NCBI GenBank assembly: GCA_021846365.1
Contig: JAJZXC010000002.1
Location: forward strand, 1 to 37,955
Source: Bacillota bacterium
Lineage (GTDB): Bacteria; Bacillota; Sulfobacillia; Sulfobacillales; Sulfobacillaceae
Length of the DNA stretch: 37,955 bases
Direction: 5' to 3'
Shown here: one piece after another, positions 10,728-29,365 of the stretch
Position numbering within the stretch: position 1 is the first letter of the stretch
Layout of the letters: each line of letters opens with the position of its first letter
Made by a program: the position numbers and the translations under genes
The notes under the pieces: generated by a model
Database searches by the model: none
What the model was told of the DNA's origin: nothing
Seen by the model: the letters and a program-made list of their open reading frames with translations, nothing else

Positions 10728-10913
10728 CTACCAGCTGGCCTTTTTGACCCCAGGTATTTCCCCACGGTGCGCCATCGTCCGAAAACACAGGCGGCATAAA
10801 CCAAAATCGCGAATATATCCGTGAGGACGCCCGCACAACTGGCAACGATGGTATTTCCGCACTTTATACTTTGGCTTGCGCTTGGCCTTGGCAATCATCG
10901 ACTTTTTGGCCAC
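10728..10913 (-). CDS. rpsN: 30S ribosomal protein S14 (zinc-binding, 61 aa)
   Basis: [61 protein letters not shown]. Confidence 0.97.
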   Translation of the reverse strand: MAKKSMIAKAKRKPKYKVRKYHRCQLCGRPHGYIRDFGLCRLCFRTMAHRGEIPGVKKASW

Positions 10914-10939
10914 AATCTACCTCCTCGCTCACGGTTAAT

Positions 10940-11494
10940 TCAATGACCCTCGACCAAGGGCAGGCCGAGCATGGTCAGCAGCGCCTTGGCTTCCTCATCG
11001 GTGTCCGCGCTGGTAACCAGGGTCACGTCCATTCCCCTAAGTTTTTCCACCTTGTCGTACTCAACTTCCGGAAAGATAATCTGTTCGCGAATACCCAGGG
11101 TATAACTTCCCCGGCCGTCAAACCCCCGCGACGACAACCCGCGAAAGTCCCGCACCCGCGGCAGCGCGATATAGAACAACTTCTCCACAAAGTCGTACAT
11201 CCGCTGGCCACGCAAGGTCACCTTGGCCCCTATCGGCATCCCCTGGCGAACCTTAAACGACGCTATCGATCGCTTAGCGCGGGTCACCAATGGCCGTTGG
11301 CCGGTGATCTGCGCCAAGTCACCGACGGCGGCGTCCATCGCCTTGGAATTGCCCACCGCTTCGCCAACCCCCATGTTGACCACCACCTTGACCACTTTGG
11401 GCACTTCCATCCGATTCTTGTAATGGAAGCGTTCGGTCAACGTGGGGACAATGTCGTGTTCGTAGCGGGTTTTCAGTGCCGACTCAATCGCCAT
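10940..11494 (-). CDS. rplE: 50S ribosomal protein L5
   Basis: [60 protein letters not shown]. Confidence 0.97.
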   Translation of the reverse strand: MAIESALKTRYEHDIVPTLTERFHYKNRMEVPKVVKVVVNMGVGEAVGNSKAMDAAVGDLAQITGQRPLVTRAKRSIASFKVRQGMPIGAKVTLRGQRMYDFVEKLFYIALPRVRDFRGLSSRGFDGRGSYTLGIREQIIFPEVEYDKVEKLRGMDVTLVTSADTDEEAKALLTMLGLPLVEGH

Positions 11495-11517
11495 CTTTGC
11501 CCCTCTTCCTCGCCGCC

Positions 11518-11829
11518 TCAGTCCTGTTCAGCTCCACAGCGCTTGCAATACCGAACCTTCTTGCCGCTATCAGAAATCTTCCTGCCCGTGCGGGTTGGCT
11601 TGTCGCACGATTTGCAGACCAATATCACGTTGCTGACGTGAATCGGCGCCTCTTTGGACATGATGCCACCCTCCGGATACTGGGGCGACGGCTTCTGGTG
11701 CCGTTTGACCAGGTTAAGTTTCTCAACTCGCACCCGGTCGCGCTTGGGTTCGGCCAAAATAATCTGTCCCCGTTTGCCCCGGTCTCGCCCCGCCAAGACC
11801 TCGACGGTGTCGCCCTTTTTCACGTGCAT
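11518..11829 (-). CDS. rplX: 50S ribosomal protein L24
   Basis: [26 protein letters not shown] motif; [30 protein letters not shown]-terminus. Confidence 0.97.
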   Translation of the reverse strand: MHVKKGDTVEVLAGRDRGKRGQIILAEPKRDRVRVEKLNLVKRHQKPSPQYPEGGIMSKEAPIHVSNVILVCKSCDKPTRTGRKISDSGKKVRYCKRCGAEQD

Positions 11830-11862
11830 GGCCGGCCTCCTTTCTCGTCCTTTCGCCGCCGC

Positions 11863-12234
11863 CTACAGCACCTCCGGCGCTAGCGAGACGATCTTCATAA
11901 AATCGCGCTCGCGCAGTTCACGGGCCACCGGCCCGAAGATGCGCGTGCCCCGCGGCTCTCGCTCTTCGCCCCGCAAGATCACGGCCGCGTTTTCATCGAA
12001 ACGAATATACGAACCGTCCGTACGCCGTTTGCCCCTGCGCGTGCGCACAATCACCGCCTTGACCACATCGCCTTTTTTTACCATGCCGCCCGGCGCGGCG
12101 TGTTTGACAGAGGCCACAATCACGTCTCCGATATTGCCGTAACGCCGAAACGAACCGCCTAAAACCCGAATGCACATCAATTCTTTGGCGCCCGTGTTGT
12201 CTGCCACGTTTAGCCGGGTCTGGGTCTGAATCAT
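11863..12234 (-). CDS. rplN: 50S ribosomal protein L14
   Basis: [27 protein letters not shown]. Confidence 0.97.
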   Translation of the reverse strand: MIQTQTRLNVADNTGAKELMCIRVLGGSFRRYGNIGDVIVASVKHAAPGGMVKKGDVVKAVIVRTRRGKRRTDGSYIRFDENAAVILRGEEREPRGTRIFGPVARELRERDFMKIVSLAPEVL

Positions 12235-12283
12235 AGATCGCCTGCCCTCCCTTCCCGGTTGCTTACGGCTTGAGCCACCGAGC

Positions 12284-12538
12284 CTACTCGGCCCGGCGCA
12301 TTATCTCGACCACCCGCCACCGCTTTTGCTTGGACAGCGGACGGGTCTCGACGATCCGCACGTAGTCCCCCTGGCGGCAGCGATTTTCCTCATCGTGCGC
12401 CTTGTATTTCTTGGTCCGCCGGATGCGTCGCCCGTAGATCCGATGTTGTACCAAGGACTCGACCGCGACCACCACCGTCTTGTCCATCTTGTCGCTGACC
12501 ACCTTGCCTTCACGCACCTTGCGCCTAGGTTTGTCCAC
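12284..12538 (-). CDS. rpsQ: 30S ribosomal protein S17
   Basis: [73 protein letters not shown]. Confidence 0.96.
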   Translation of the reverse strand: MDKPRRKVREGKVVSDKMDKTVVVAVESLVQHRIYGRRIRRTKKYKAHDEENRCRQGDYVRIVETRPLSKQKRWRVVEIMRRAE

Positions 12539-12557
12539 CGCCCTGCCCTCCTTTCCG

Positions 12558-12764
12558 CTACCCGTTCTCCGCCCGACTCAGCTGTTTCTCGTGCATAATC
12601 GTGTGAACCCGGGCGATATCCTTTTTCACCTGGCGGATGCGCATCGGATTTTCCAGTGTCGACGTCGCCAGTTGGAACCGGAGCCGGAACAGCTCCTCTT
12701 TCAAGCTCTTCAACTTGGCTTGCAATTCACCGGCATCGAGTTCGCGAATATCTTTAGCTTTCAT
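12558..12764 (-). CDS. rpmC: 50S ribosomal protein L29
   Basis: [61 protein letters not shown]. Confidence 0.96.
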   Translation of the reverse strand: MKAKDIRELDAGELQAKLKSLKEELFRLRFQLATSTLENPMRIRQVKKDIARVHTIMHEKQLSRAENG

Positions 12765-13215
12765 CCGCTAAAACCTCCCGTCTCTCGCCGCCCGTGTCCT
12801 CCTTCTCCGGTTCCCGCAAGATAAACCGCGTGCGCACCGGCAGCTTGTGGCCCGCCAGCCGCATCGCCTCCCGCGCCACCGGCTCGGGCACCCCGGCCAG
12901 CTCAAACATGACGCGGTCCGGCTTGACTACCGCGACCCAGTATTCGGGGTTTCCCTTGCCGCTGCCCATGCGGGTTTCGGCCGGCTTTTTGGTCACCGGC
13001 TTGTCGGGAAAAATGGTAATCCAGACCTGTCCCCCGCGTCGGATGTAGCGAGTCAGCGCCACTCGAGCGGCTTCAATCTGCCGGTCGGTCACCCACCCCG
13101 GCTCTAGCGCCTGCAAGCCGTACTCGCCAAAGGCAACCCGGTTCCCGCGGTGGGCCCGGCCCTTCATCCGACCCCGATGCTGCTTGCGAAATTTACTGCG
13201 CTTGGGTGCTAACAT
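12754..13215 (-). CDS. rplP: 50S ribosomal protein L16
   Basis: [62 protein letters not shown]. Confidence 0.97.
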   Translation of the reverse strand: MLAPKRSKFRKQHRGRMKGRAHRGNRVAFGEYGLQALEPGWVTDRQIEAARVALTRYIRRGGQVWITIFPDKPVTKKPAETRMGSGKGNPEYWVAVVKPDRVMFELAGVPEPVAREAMRLAGHKLPVRTRFILREPEKEDTGGERREVLADES

Positions 13216-13217
13216 GG

Positions 13218-13895
13218 CTAACGCCCTCCCTCATTCGACGTCGGCGGACGCCGCTTTTGCCCGGGAAGAATCTGTCCTTTATACACCCACACTTTTACGC
13301 CGATGATCCCGTACGTGGTGTGCGCCTCGGCCAGTCCATAGTCGATGTCCGCGCGCAGCGTGTGCAGCGGGATCGAGCCTTCCCAAGTCCACTCCCGGCG
13401 CGCAATCTCGGCGCCGCCCAGCCGTCCGCTGACCATCACCTTGATTCCCTTGGCACCCTGGCGGGTGGCCCTTTGCACCGCCTGTTTCATCGCCCGTTTA
13501 AACGCAATTCGCTTTTCCAACTGACTCGCGATCGATTCGGCCACCAATTGCGCGTCGGTCTCCGGGCTGCGCACCTCCAGGATGTTGAGGTTCACCGGTC
13601 GGCCCGAAATCGTCTCTAATTGCTTGCGCAAGGCTTCTACCCCCACCCCGCCCTTGCCGATAACCATCCCTGGCTTGCCGGTGTGGACGCTGATGCGCAG
13701 CTTGTTGGATGTCCCCCGCTCAATCTCCACCCGTGAAATTCCGGCGGCGTAATGGCGACCCTTAATGAACCGGCGAATCCGATAATCCTGTGCCAGCAAG
13801 TCGGGCGTGGTCGCGCGGGTTCCGAACCAGCGTGAATCCCAATCCCGCACCACGCCCAGGCGAAATCCCTTGGGGTGCACTTTTTGACCCATCAT
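13218..13895 (-). CDS. rpsC: 30S ribosomal protein S3
   Basis: [47 protein letters not shown] domain. Confidence 0.97.
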   Translation of the reverse strand: MMGQKVHPKGFRLGVVRDWDSRWFGTRATTPDLLAQDYRIRRFIKGRHYAAGISRVEIERGTSNKLRISVHTGKPGMVIGKGGVGVEALRKQLETISGRPVNLNILEVRSPETDAQLVAESIASQLEKRIAFKRAMKQAVQRATRQGAKGIKVMVSGRLGGAEIARREWTWEGSIPLHTLRADIDYGLAEAHTTYGIIGVKVWVYKGQILPGQKRRPPTSNEGGR

Positions 13896-13917
13896 GTCCC
13901 TCCTTTCCTGCTCGTTC

Positions 13918-14283
13918 TTAACTGCCGTGCCGTTCCCGCAGGACGACCGAGATATGGCACGTACGCTTGAAAATGGCGAACGCCTGACCCCGGCTGCGGG
14001 GATGCATCCGTTTCAGGATGGGTCCCCCGTCTACCCAAATCGCGTGCACATACAGGTCGCGCGGGTCCATTTCCAAGTTGTGGTTGGCGTTGGCGGCGGC
14101 GCTCTTCAGCAGCTTGGCCACCACCCCCGAGGCTCGTTTGGGGGTGTGGCGCAGGACGGCCTCAGCGTCCCGGAGGTCGCGGCCCCGCACCAAGTCGACC
14201 ACCACCCTCGCCTTTTGCGGCGCGATGCGCACGTGGCGAACGTGGGCCCTAGCTTCCAACACCTCTGGTTCCTTTGTTGCCAT
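13918..14283 (-). CDS. rplV: 50S ribosomal protein L22
   Basis: [42 protein letters not shown]; start placed at MATKEPEV. Confidence 0.95.
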   Translation of the reverse strand: MATKEPEVLEARAHVRHVRIAPQKARVVVDLVRGRDLRDAEAVLRHTPKRASGVVAKLLKSAAANANHNLEMDPRDLYVHAIWVDGGPILKRMHPRSRGQAFAIFKRTCHISVVLRERHGS

Positions 14284-14337
14284 CTGCCTCTCCCTTAACC
14301 CGTTATTGGTCGGGCCGGCCGCCCTCAAGCTCTGGCG

Positions 14338-14622
14338 CTATTTCAGCGCCGTCGACCGTTCGGTGCGGTCGCCGTGTCCGCGAAAGGTGCGCGTAGGGGC
14401 AAATTCCCCCAACTTGTGCCCGACCATTTCTTCGCTGATATAAATCGGCACGTGTCGCCGCCCGTCATGGACGGCGATGGTGTGCCCCACCATCTCGGGA
14501 ACGATGGTCGACGCCCGGGCCCAGGTGCGGATCACCCGTTTTTGCTTGCGGGTGTTCTGCTCCTCGACCTTTTTAATTAGTTTGGCGTCGACATAAGGAC
14601 CCTTTTTAACCGAACGTCCCAC
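14338..14622 (-). CDS. rpsS: 30S ribosomal protein S19
   Basis: [64 protein letters not shown]. Confidence 0.97.
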   Translation of the reverse strand: MGRSVKKGPYVDAKLIKKVEEQNTRKQKRVIRTWARASTIVPEMVGHTIAVHDGRRHVPIYISEEMVGHKLGEFAPTRTFRGHGDRTERSTALK

Positions 14623-14648
14623 GCTTTTCCTCCCTTCTTACCCGAGCC

Positions 14649-15479
14649 CTACTTGGTCCGTCGGCGCACAATCAGGCGATCCGACCGCTTGTGCCGCTTG
14701 CGCGTCTTCACTCCCAGCGCGGGCTTGCCCCAAGGGGTGACGGGATGCTTGCGCCCAATCGGAGACTTGCCCTCGCCGCCTCCGTGCGGATGGTCGACGG
14801 GGTTCATCGCCACTCCCCGCACGCTCGGCCGCCGCCCCAGCCACCGGTTGCGTCCGGCCTTGCCCAGGTTGATATTCTCGTGTTCAGCGTTGCCCACCTG
14901 CCCGATGGTCGCCCGACAGGTCATCGGTACCCGACGAATCTCACTCGAGGGCAGCCGCAGCAGGGCGTATCGCCCCTCCTTGGCCGCCACCTGCACCTGC
15001 GTCCCGGCCGAACGGGCGAGCTGAGCTCCTCGTCCGGGCAACAGTTCTACCGCGTGCACGACGGTGCCGACCGGGATGTCGGACAGGGCCAGCGCATTAC
15101 CGGGCCGGATTTCCGCTCCCGGCCCCGACTGCACGGGGTCTCCCGCCTTGAGCCCGGCCGGCGCCAGAATATATCGCTTTTCACCGTCCTCGTACTGCAA
15201 GAGCGCAATCCTGGCGGTGCGAAAGGGGTCGTACTCGATGGATACCACGGTCGCTCGCACCTGATCCTTGTCGCGGCGAAAATCAATCGTCCGGTATCGG
15301 CGCTTGGTGCCCCCGCCGCGGTGGCGGGTGGTAATCCGACCATAATGGTTGCGGCCGGCTTTCCGCCGCCATCCCTGGGTAAGCGACTTCTCAGGCGTCT
15401 TCTTGGTGATCTCGTCAAAACTCGCCACCGTCATTTGGCGCACCCCGGGCGAGGTTGGCTTCATTTTGCGTACGGCCAT
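14649..15479 (-). CDS. rplB: 50S ribosomal protein L2
   Basis: [69 protein letters not shown]. Confidence 0.97.
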   Translation of the reverse strand: MAVRKMKPTSPGVRQMTVASFDEITKKTPEKSLTQGWRRKAGRNHYGRITTRHRGGGTKRRYRTIDFRRDKDQVRATVVSIEYDPFRTARIALLQYEDGEKRYILAPAGLKAGDPVQSGPGAEIRPGNALALSDIPVGTVVHAVELLPGRGAQLARSAGTQVQVAAKEGRYALLRLPSSEIRRVPMTCRATIGQVGNAEHENINLGKAGRNRWLGRRPSVRGVAMNPVDHPHGGGEGKSPIGRKHPVTPWGKPALGVKTRKRHKRSDRLIVRRRTK

Positions 15480-15494
15480 GACTCTTCCTCCTCC

Positions 15495-15785
15495 CTATTG
15501 GTTGCCGAAGACTTCAATCGTGTCCCCTGGGGCCAGCGTTACCACGGCCTTCTTGCGGTCGGGGGTGCGGCCGGTAGAACGTCCCCGCCGGCGGGGTTTG
15601 CCGCGCCGCCAGAGGGTGTTCACCTTCACCACCCGCACGCTGAAGATGCTTTCAATGGCTTCTCGAATCTCCACCTTGTTGGCCTTGCGGTCCACCTCAA
15701 ACGTGTACTTGTTCAGTGTGACGGCGTCGGTGCTGGCTTCGGTGACGATGGGTCGCTTGATAATGTCGTAGGCCGACTTGCTCAC
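15495..15785 (-). CDS. rplW: 50S ribosomal protein L23
   Basis: [53 protein letters not shown]. Confidence 0.97.
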   Translation of the reverse strand: MSKSAYDIIKRPIVTEASTDAVTLNKYTFEVDRKANKVEIREAIESIFSVRVVKVNTLWRRGKPRRRGRSTGRTPDRKKAVVTLAPGDTIEVFGNQ

Positions 15786-16411
15786 TGCCCAAACACCTCC
15801 TCCACCACCGCGATGGCCTTACGGTCGAGCACCACCCGCTCGTGTTTTAAGAGCGTATAGGCGTTCAGCGACCGCGCGGTGGTCACTTCCGTACTGGCGA
15901 TGTTGCGGCAACCGAGGGCCACATTTTCCACCCGCTCGCTGGTAACCACCAGCGCGTTCAAGGTCGCCGCCACGTCCTTCAGCATCTGCATGGCCCCCGC
16001 CGTCTTCGGACTGGGCAGGACCAAGCGGTCGACCACCACCAATTCGCCGTCGCGCAGTTTGGCCGTCAACGCCTGGCGGATGGCCGCCTGCCGCATCTTT
16101 TGGGGAACGCGTTGGGAATAGTCACGCGGGTGCGGTCCGAACACCACCCCGCCATGCCGCCACTGCGGAGCCCGCGTCGTCCCCGCCCGGGCGCGGCCGA
16201 GCCCTTTCTGGCGCCAGGGCTTGCGCCCGCCTCCGCGCACTTCCGCCCGTGTCTTGGTGTCCGCCGTCCCTGACCTCCGATTGGCCAGGTAGGCCGTGAC
16301 CACGCGGTGCAGCAATGGAATCGAGACTCGGGAGTCAAAGACCCGCTCCGAGAGTTCCATTTCCCCGACCGCGTTGCCGGCCATGTCCCGGACGGTTACG
16401 CTTACCATCAC
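15782..16411 (-). CDS. rplD: 50S ribosomal protein L4
   Basis: [53 protein letters not shown]. Confidence 0.97.
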   Translation of the reverse strand: MMVSVTVRDMAGNAVGEMELSERVFDSRVSIPLLHRVVTAYLANRRSGTADTKTRAEVRGGGRKPWRQKGLGRARAGTTRAPQWRHGGVVFGPHPRDYSQRVPQKMRQAAIRQALTAKLRDGELVVVDRLVLPSPKTAGAMQMLKDVAATLNALVVTSERVENVALGCRNIASTEVTTARSLNAYTLLKHERVVLDRKAIAVVEEVFGQ

Positions 16412-17058
16412 TCGGTCCCCCTTCTCGCCCGCACGCTTTCCCGCACCATAACCAGGGAGCCCCTGGGGCCCGGTATTGCCCCCCGCAGCAGAAGCAAATT
16501 GCGGTCGGCGTCAACCCGCACCACTTTCAGGTTGAGTACGGTTACCCGACGGTGCCCCATGTGTCCCGGCATCTTTCGCCCCGGGTGAACCCGACCGCCT
16601 CCCCCCGACGTTCTCGGCGCCAGCGAGCCCACCCGGCGGTGATATTTCGACCCGTGGCTCATCGGTCCGCGGTGAAATCCCCAGCGCTTAATCGCGCCCG
16701 CAAACCCCTTGCCTTTGCTGGTTCCGGTCACATCCACCCGGTCGCCGTTGGCAAACGCGGCCTCTACCCGGTGAAGGCTTCCCGCCTGCAATAAGAGTGC
16801 CCCCGGCAGGCGGAATTCCCTGACCCGCCGCACCATCGGCAACCTTTTCTGTTGCCAATCCTTGCGCTGAGGCTGCCGCAGCCGGTGGGCGGGCACCTCT
16901 CCGATACCCAGTTGGACAGCGTCATAGCCCTCTTTGGCCAGGCTGCGGTGACCCACCACGACGTTTGGCTCCGCGTGAATCACCGTCACCGGCACGGCTT
17001 GACCGCTGTCGTCAAATATCTGCGTCATCCCCACCTTGGTTCCGATAATCCCTTTCAT
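16408..17058 (-). CDS. rplC: 50S ribosomal protein L3
   Basis: MKGIIGTKVGMTQIFDDSGQAVPVTVIHAEPNVV; KGKGFAGAIKRWGFHRGPMSHGSKYHRRVGSLAPRTSGGGGRVHPGRKMPGHMGHRRVT. Confidence 0.97.
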   Translation of the reverse strand: MKGIIGTKVGMTQIFDDSGQAVPVTVIHAEPNVVVGHRSLAKEGYDAVQLGIGEVPAHRLRQPQRKDWQQKRLPMVRRVREFRLPGALLLQAGSLHRVEAAFANGDRVDVTGTSKGKGFAGAIKRWGFHRGPMSHGSKYHRRVGSLAPRTSGGGGRVHPGRKMPGHMGHRRVTVLNLKVVRVDADRNLLLLRGAIPGPRGSLVMVRESVRARRGTE

Positions 17059-17070
17059 AGGTCCCCCCGC

Positions 17071-17382
17071 CTACAGCTTAATCTCAATATCAACCCCGGC
17101 CGGGAGGTCGAGACGCATCAGCGCGTTAACCGTCTTTTGGCTTGGGTCCATGATATCGATCAAGCGTTTGTGCACTCGGCGCTCAAACTGTTCGCGAATA
17201 TCCTTTTCGCCGTTGGGTGCCGTCAGAATCGTGTAGATCTTCTTCTCGGTCGGCAGCGGCACCGGTCCCGAAACACTGGCACCGTTACGGCGGGCCGTCT
17301 CCACAATCCGCACCGCGGATTGGTCCAGGATCTCGTGATCGTATGCCTTTAGCCGAATCCGTATTTTCTGTTGGGCCACCAC
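17071..17382 (-). CDS. rpsJ: 30S ribosomal protein S10
   Basis: [53 protein letters not shown]. Confidence 0.97.
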   Translation of the reverse strand: MVAQQKIRIRLKAYDHEILDQSAVRIVETARRNGASVSGPVPLPTEKKIYTILTAPNGEKDIREQFERRVHKRLIDIMDPSQKTVNALMRLDLPAGVDIEIKL

Positions 17383-17396
17383 TTTTCCTCCCGGGC

Positions 17397-18599
17397 CTAG
17401 GCCTGAATCGCCGTAACCACACCGGCGCCTACCGTCCGTCCACCTTCCCTAATTGCAAACCGAAGCCCCTCTTCCATGGCAATCGGGGCAATCAGTTCGA
17501 TGTCCATGCGTACGTTGTCACCCGGCATGACCATCTCCACGCCTTCCGGCAACTGGATGACGCCGGTCACATCCGTGGTCCGGAAATAAAATTGAGGCCG
17601 GTAGCCGTTGAAGAACGGCGTGTGCCGACCTCCTTCTTCCTTGGATAAGACGTATACCTCCGCCGCAAACTTGGTGTGGGGGTGAATCGAGCCGGGTTTG
17701 GACAACACTTGGCCCCGTTCCACCTGCTCCTTGTCGACGCCGCGCAAGAGACAACCGATGTTGTCGCCCGCCACCGCCTGATCCAGCGTTTTGCGGAACA
17801 TCTCCACGCCGGTCACCACGGTCTTTCGCGCCTCGCTGTGCAAACCGACGATCTCGACCTCTTCGCCCACCTTGACGGTGCCCCGCTCCACTCGGCCGGT
17901 GACCACGGTACCCCGCCCGGTAATCGAGTGGGTGTCTTCCACCGGCATCAAGAACGGCCGCTCAGTGTCTCGCTCGGGGGTAGGAATGTATTCGTCGACG
18001 GCGTCCATGAGTTCCCAGACCTTGCCACACCACTCACACTCGCGCTTGCCGCATCCGCAGTCCAGCGACTTAAGCGCCGAGCCGGCCACAATCGGAATCT
18101 CGTCGCCGGGAAACTCGTAACTCGACAATAGCTCCCGCACCTCGATTTCCACCAGCTCCATCAATTCGGCGTCGTCGACCATGTCGGCCTTGTTCAGAAA
18201 TACCACGATGTTGGGCACCCCGACCTGGCGGGCCAGCACGATGTGTTCCCGGGTTTGCGGCATGGGGCCGTCGGCCGCCGAGACCACCAAAATCGCGCCG
18301 TCCATTTGGGCCGCGCCCGTGATCATGTTTTTCACATAGTCCGCGTGGCCGGGGCAGTCGACGTGGGCATAATGCCGTTTTTCGGTTTCATACTCCACGT
18401 GCGCGGTTGCGATCGTGATCCCGCGCTCACGTTCCTCGGGGGCCCGGTCGATTTGGTCGTAGGCGGTGAACTCGGCCTTGCCCTGGGTCGCCAGCACGCG
18501 AGTAATCGCCGCCGTCAAGGTGGTCTTGCCGTGGTCGACATGGCCAATCGTGCCCACATTAATGTGAGGCTTGGTGCGCTCATACTTCTTCTTCGCCAT
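17397..18599 (-). CDS. tuf: Elongation factor Tu
   Basis: [72 protein letters not shown]. Carries a Cys-rich segment [12 protein letters not shown]. Confidence 0.98.
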   Translation of the reverse strand: MAKKKYERTKPHINVGTIGHVDHGKTTLTAAITRVLATQGKAEFTAYDQIDRAPEERERGITIATAHVEYETEKRHYAHVDCPGHADYVKNMITGAAQMDGAILVVSAADGPMPQTREHIVLARQVGVPNIVVFLNKADMVDDAELMELVEIEVRELLSSYEFPGDEIPIVAGSALKSLDCGCGKRECEWCGKVWELMDAVDEYIPTPERDTERPFLMPVEDTHSITGRGTVVTGRVERGTVKVGEEVEIVGLHSEARKTVVTGVEMFRKTLDQAVAGDNIGCLLRGVDKEQVERGQVLSKPGSIHPHTKFAAEVYVLSKEEGGRHTPFFNGYRPQFYFRTTDVTGVIQLPEGVEMVMPGDNVRMDIELIAPIAMEEGLRFAIREGGRTVGAGVVTAIQA

Positions 18600-18655
18600 C
18601 GGAAATACTCTCCTCCTTAACCGTGTTCAGTTGGCTTTGCGGTCGCCGCCCGGCG

Positions 18656-20749
18656 TCACTGCGCCTGCGCGGCGCCTCGCCGAGTCTTAATAATCTGCTC
18701 GGTCACATGCCGAGGTGCCTCTTCGTAGTGGGAAAACTGCATGGTGTAGGTTCCCCGCCCCTGGGTGCGCGAGCGCAGGTCGGTGGCGTAGCCGAACATT
18801 TCGGCCAGCGGCACCAGACCGCGAATCACCTGCAGCTTTCCGGTCCGGGGCTCCATGCCCTCGATCCGGCCCCGGCGCGCGTTGAGGTCTCCAATCACAT
18901 CACCCATGTAGTCCTCGGGGACGACCACCTCGACCGCCGAGATGGGTTCCAGCAGGACGGGATGCGCCTTGCGCGCACCTTCCTTAAACGCCAGCGAACC
19001 GGCAATCTTGAAGGCCATCTCGCTGGAGTCGACTTCGTGGTACGAGCCGTCATACAGGGTGGCCCGCAAGTCGAGGGTGGGGTAGCCGGCGAGCACCCCC
19101 GTCTGCAGCGCCTCCCGAATTCCCGCGTCGACCGCCGGAACGTATTCCTTGGGCACCACGCCGCCGACGATCTTGTTGACGAATTCGTAGCCGCTGCCCG
19201 GCTGCAATGGCTCCAGACGGACCCAAACGTGCCCGTATTGCCCGCGCCCGCCGCTTTGGCGGATGAACTTGCCTTCCGCCTCGGTGGTTTGCCGAATGGT
19301 TTCTTTGTAGGCCACCTGGGGCTTGCCGACGTTGGCTTGCACGTTAAACTCGCGCAAGAGGCGGTCGACGATGATTTCCAGGTGCAGCTCGCCCATTCCG
19401 GAAATGATGGTCTGGGTGGTTTCGGCGTCGGTGTGCATGCGGAAGGTGGGATCTTCTTCGGCCAGCTTGCCCAGGGCGAGACCCATCTTGTCCTGGTCGG
19501 CCTTGGTCTTGGGCTCAATCGCCACCGAAATCACGGGCTCCGGAAACTGCATCGACTCGAGCAGAATGGGATGCGCCTCGTCGGCCAGGGTATCGCCGGT
19601 GGTGGTGTCCTTCAGCCCCACCGCCGCCGCGATGTCGCCGGTATACACGGTGTCAATTTCGTCCCGTTTGTTGGCGTGCATCCGCACGATCCGCCCGATC
19701 CGCTCCCGGCGTCCCTTGGCCACGTTATAAACGTAGGAGCCCGATTTCAAGGTCCCCGAATAGACTCGGAAGAAGGCAAGCTTGCCGACAAAGGGATCGG
19801 TCATAATCTTAAAGGCAAGACCAGAGAACGGTTCGTCATCAGAGGGTTGGCGCTCGAGCTCGCCGCTGTGGTCGGGAGCGTGGCCCTTGACCGATCCAAT
19901 GTCGAGCGGCGACGGCAAGTAATCTACCACCGCGTCGAGCAGCGGCTGCACGCCCTTATTGCGATATGAGGATCCGCACAATACCGGCACCAACTGGGCA
20001 CGAATGGTTCCCTGGCGCAGCGCGGCGCGGATTTCTGGCTCGCTCACCGGCTCGCCTTCCAGATATTTTTCCATAACGACGTCATCCACGTCGGCCACCG
20101 CTTCCAAGAGCATCTGCCGACGCTCTTGAGCGATTTCCTGGTAGTCCTCGGGAATCGGCTCGTACTCGCCCTTGGTCCCCAAGTCATCCAGATAATGGTA
20201 CGCCTGCATGCGCACCAAATCGATCAGCCCGCGGAACTGGTCCTCGGCGCCAATCGGCCACTGCACCGCCACGGCGGTGGCCCCCAGCCGGGACTGGATC
20301 TGGTCGACGCACATGGCAAAATCGGCTCCCACGATGTCCATCTTATTGATGTAGGCGATCCGGGGCACATGGTACTTGTCTGCCTGCCGCCACACCGTCT
20401 CGGATTGCGGCTCGACCCCGCCCTTGGCATCAAAAACGGCGATTGCGCCATCTAGAACACGTAAGGAGCGTTCTACCTCGACCGTAAAGTCCACATGGCC
20501 GGGCGTGTCGATAATGTTAATTCGATGCTCCCGCCAATGACAGGTGGTGGCCGCCGAGGTAATCGTTATCCCCCGCTCCTGCTCCTGCGCCATCCAGTCC
20601 ATGGTGGCCGTTCCCTCGTGCACTTCCCCAATCTTATAGGTCACCTTGGTGTAAAACAGGATGCGCTCGGTGGTCGTCGTTTTGCCCGCATCGATGTGCG
20701 CCATGATGCCAATGTTCCGGGTCCTCTCCAAACTCACGTCGCGAGACAT
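18656..20749 (-). CDS. fusA: Elongation factor G
   Basis: [49 protein letters not shown]. Confidence 0.98.
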   Translation of the reverse strand: MSRDVSLERTRNIGIMAHIDAGKTTTTERILFYTKVTYKIGEVHEGTATMDWMAQEQERGITITSAATTCHWREHRINIIDTPGHVDFTVEVERSLRVLDGAIAVFDAKGGVEPQSETVWRQADKYHVPRIAYINKMDIVGADFAMCVDQIQSRLGATAVAVQWPIGAEDQFRGLIDLVRMQAYHYLDDLGTKGEYEPIPEDYQEIAQERRQMLLEAVADVDDVVMEKYLEGEPVSEPEIRAALRQGTIRAQLVPVLCGSSYRNKGVQPLLDAVVDYLPSPLDIGSVKGHAPDHSGELERQPSDDEPFSGLAFKIMTDPFVGKLAFFRVYSGTLKSGSYVYNVAKGRRERIGRIVRMHANKRDEIDTVYTGDIAAAVGLKDTTTGDTLADEAHPILLESMQFPEPVISVAIEPKTKADQDKMGLALGKLAEEDPTFRMHTDAETTQTIISGMGELHLEIIVDRLLREFNVQANVGKPQVAYKETIRQTTEAEGKFIRQSGGRGQYGHVWVRLEPLQPGSGYEFVNKIVGGVVPKEYVPAVDAGIREALQTGVLAGYPTLDLRATLYDGSYHEVDSSEMAFKIAGSLAFKEGARKAHPVLLEPISAVEVVVPEDYMGDVIGDLNARRGRIEGMEPRTGKLQVIRGLVPLAEMFGYATDLRSRTQGRGTYTMQFSHYEEAPRHVTEQIIKTRRGAAQAQ

Positions 20750-20767
20750 GCGAACTCCCTTCTCCCC

Positions 20768-21238
20768 CTACCACCGGTAATGGGCGAAGGCTCGGTTGGC
20801 CTCGGCCATGCGGTGGGTTTCTTCGCGCCGGCGGACGGCGCCGCCCGCGCTTTGCGCCGCATCGATCAGTTCGCCGGCCAGCTTTTCCTCCATCGAGCGT
20901 TCGCCCCGCTGGCGCGCAAAGCGAACCAGCCAACGCAACGCCAGCGACTGCCGTCGGCTGGGTCGCACCTCGATCGGCACCTGGTAGGTGGCGCCCCCCA
21001 CCCGCCGCGGGCGAACCTCCAACAGCGGAGTCGCATTCTTCACGGCCTGCTCAAACACTTCTAACGCCTCGCGACCCGTCTTTTCCTGCACGCGCTCTAA
21101 GGCACGATACACGATGCCTTGGGCCAGGCTCTTCTTTCCGCTCATCATCACCTTATTGATCAAGCTTTGCACGAGCGGGCTGTGGTACACCGGATCGGAT
21201 CCCACGTTGCGTACCGCCACTTGTCCACGCCTTGGCAT
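20768..21238 (-). CDS. rpsG: 30S ribosomal protein S7
   Basis: [48 protein letters not shown]. Confidence 0.97.
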   Translation of the reverse strand: MPRRGQVAVRNVGSDPVYHSPLVQSLINKVMMSGKKSLAQGIVYRALERVQEKTGREALEVFEQAVKNATPLLEVRPRRVGGATYQVPIEVRPSRRQSLALRWLVRFARQRGERSMEEKLAGELIDAAQSAGGAVRRREETHRMAEANRAFAHYRW

Positions 21239-21256
21239 AATAACCCCCTGCTCTCG

Positions 21257-21640
21257 TTACTTCTTCCCGGCCTGCGCCTTCTTGGCGCCGTACTTGGAGC
21301 GTCCCTGCCCCCGTTTTTGCACGCCCGCGGTGTCCAGGGTGCCTCGAATAATATGGTAGCGGACTCCCGGCAGGTCGCGCACGCGGCCCCCGCGGACCAG
21401 TACCACCGAGTGTTCCTGCAGGTTGTGTCCGATGCCCGGAATGTAGGCGGTCACTTCCTGGCCGTTGGTCAGACGCACCCTGGCCACCTTGCGCAAGGCC
21501 GAATTCGGTTTCTTGGGGGTAATGGTCTTGACGCTGACACACACTCCCCGCCGCTGCGGGCTCCTCTGCAAGGCCGGAGCCGACGACTTCTTCTTGCTGC
21601 GGCTACGCCCATGGCGGACCAACTGATTAATGGTCGGCAT
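21257..21640 (-). CDS. rpsL: 30S ribosomal protein S12
   Basis: [63 protein letters not shown]. Start trimmed from the longer ORF. Confidence 0.97.
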   Translation of the reverse strand: MPTINQLVRHGRSRSKKKSSAPALQRSPQRRGVCVSVKTITPKKPNSALRKVARVRLTNGQEVTAYIPGIGHNLQEHSVVLVRGGRVRDLPGVRYHIIRGTLDTAGVQKRGQGRSKYGAKKAQAGKK

Positions 21641-21705
21641 TTCGTCCCTCCTGTTCTGGTCTGAATAAGCCGGCCTCGGCTGCTGCGGCGAGACCATGTT
21701 CCCGC

Positions 21706-21957
21706 CTAGCGACGGATGAGCGCCGCGGCTGCGGCGCCAACCTCGATTCCGCACAGTGCGCCCAAAAGCGCCATGCTCTCCTCATAATGGACCGGCACCC
21801 CGCGCCGACCACACTCCTCCACCAGCCCAGCCACGATTTTCGGGCTGGTGTCGCGGGCCACAAAGACGGCTTGAGCCCGCCCCGCGGTTACCTGCTTCAA
21901 GCTTTCCTTGGCTCCAACCACCCGCCGCTGGGGACTTTTCAGGTCTGCTGCCGACAC
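21706..21957 (-). CDS. L7Ae/L30e/S12e-family ribosomal protein-like (YbxF-like)
   Basis: [69 protein letters not shown]; conserved position between rpoC and rpsL in Firmicutes. Confidence 0.88.
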   Translation of the reverse strand: MSAADLKSPQRRVVGAKESLKQVTAGRAQAVFVARDTSPKIVAGLVEECGRRGVPVHYEESMALLGALCGIEVGAAAAALIRR

Positions 21958-22000
21958 CCTCGTCGATCTCCTCGGCTTCCTGGCTTAGACACACTCGGTA

Positions 22001-22030
22001 ATTCTATCACCGTGAGGGAGCCGGTGTCAA
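22001..22030 (-). promoter_or_regulatory. Sigma-A-type promoter for the str-S10-spc-alpha cluster
   Basis: Minus strand: TTGACA (22030-22025), 18-nt spacer, TAGAAT (22006-22001) with TGA extended -10. Located between rpoC and the L7Ae-like gene. Confidence 0.75.
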
Positions 22031-22056
22031 TTCTCGACCCGGCCCCCAACCAGCCG

Positions 22057-25557
<3,501 letters not shown>

Positions 25558-25577
25558 CGTTTTCGCCCCCTCTCGAC

Positions 25578-29216
<3,639 letters not shown>

Positions 29217-29336
29217 TTCACCGTCAGCTCCTTAATATCCAAGGTTTCCTACCCTATCGGCGCCCGCCGATGGCGTTAGCTCTGAGCTTCGTACCGGCTC
29301 TGGAATGAAATGGCTTATAAAATATCGCAAGAAATG

Positions 29337-29365
29337 ATAATATCACAAGCCCACCCCCAGGTCAA
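29337..29365 (-). promoter_or_regulatory. Sigma-A-type promoter for rpoBC in the rplL-rpoB gap
   Basis: Minus strand: TTGACC (29365-29360), 17-nt spacer, TATTAT (29342-29337), TGA extended -10. Confidence 0.75.
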
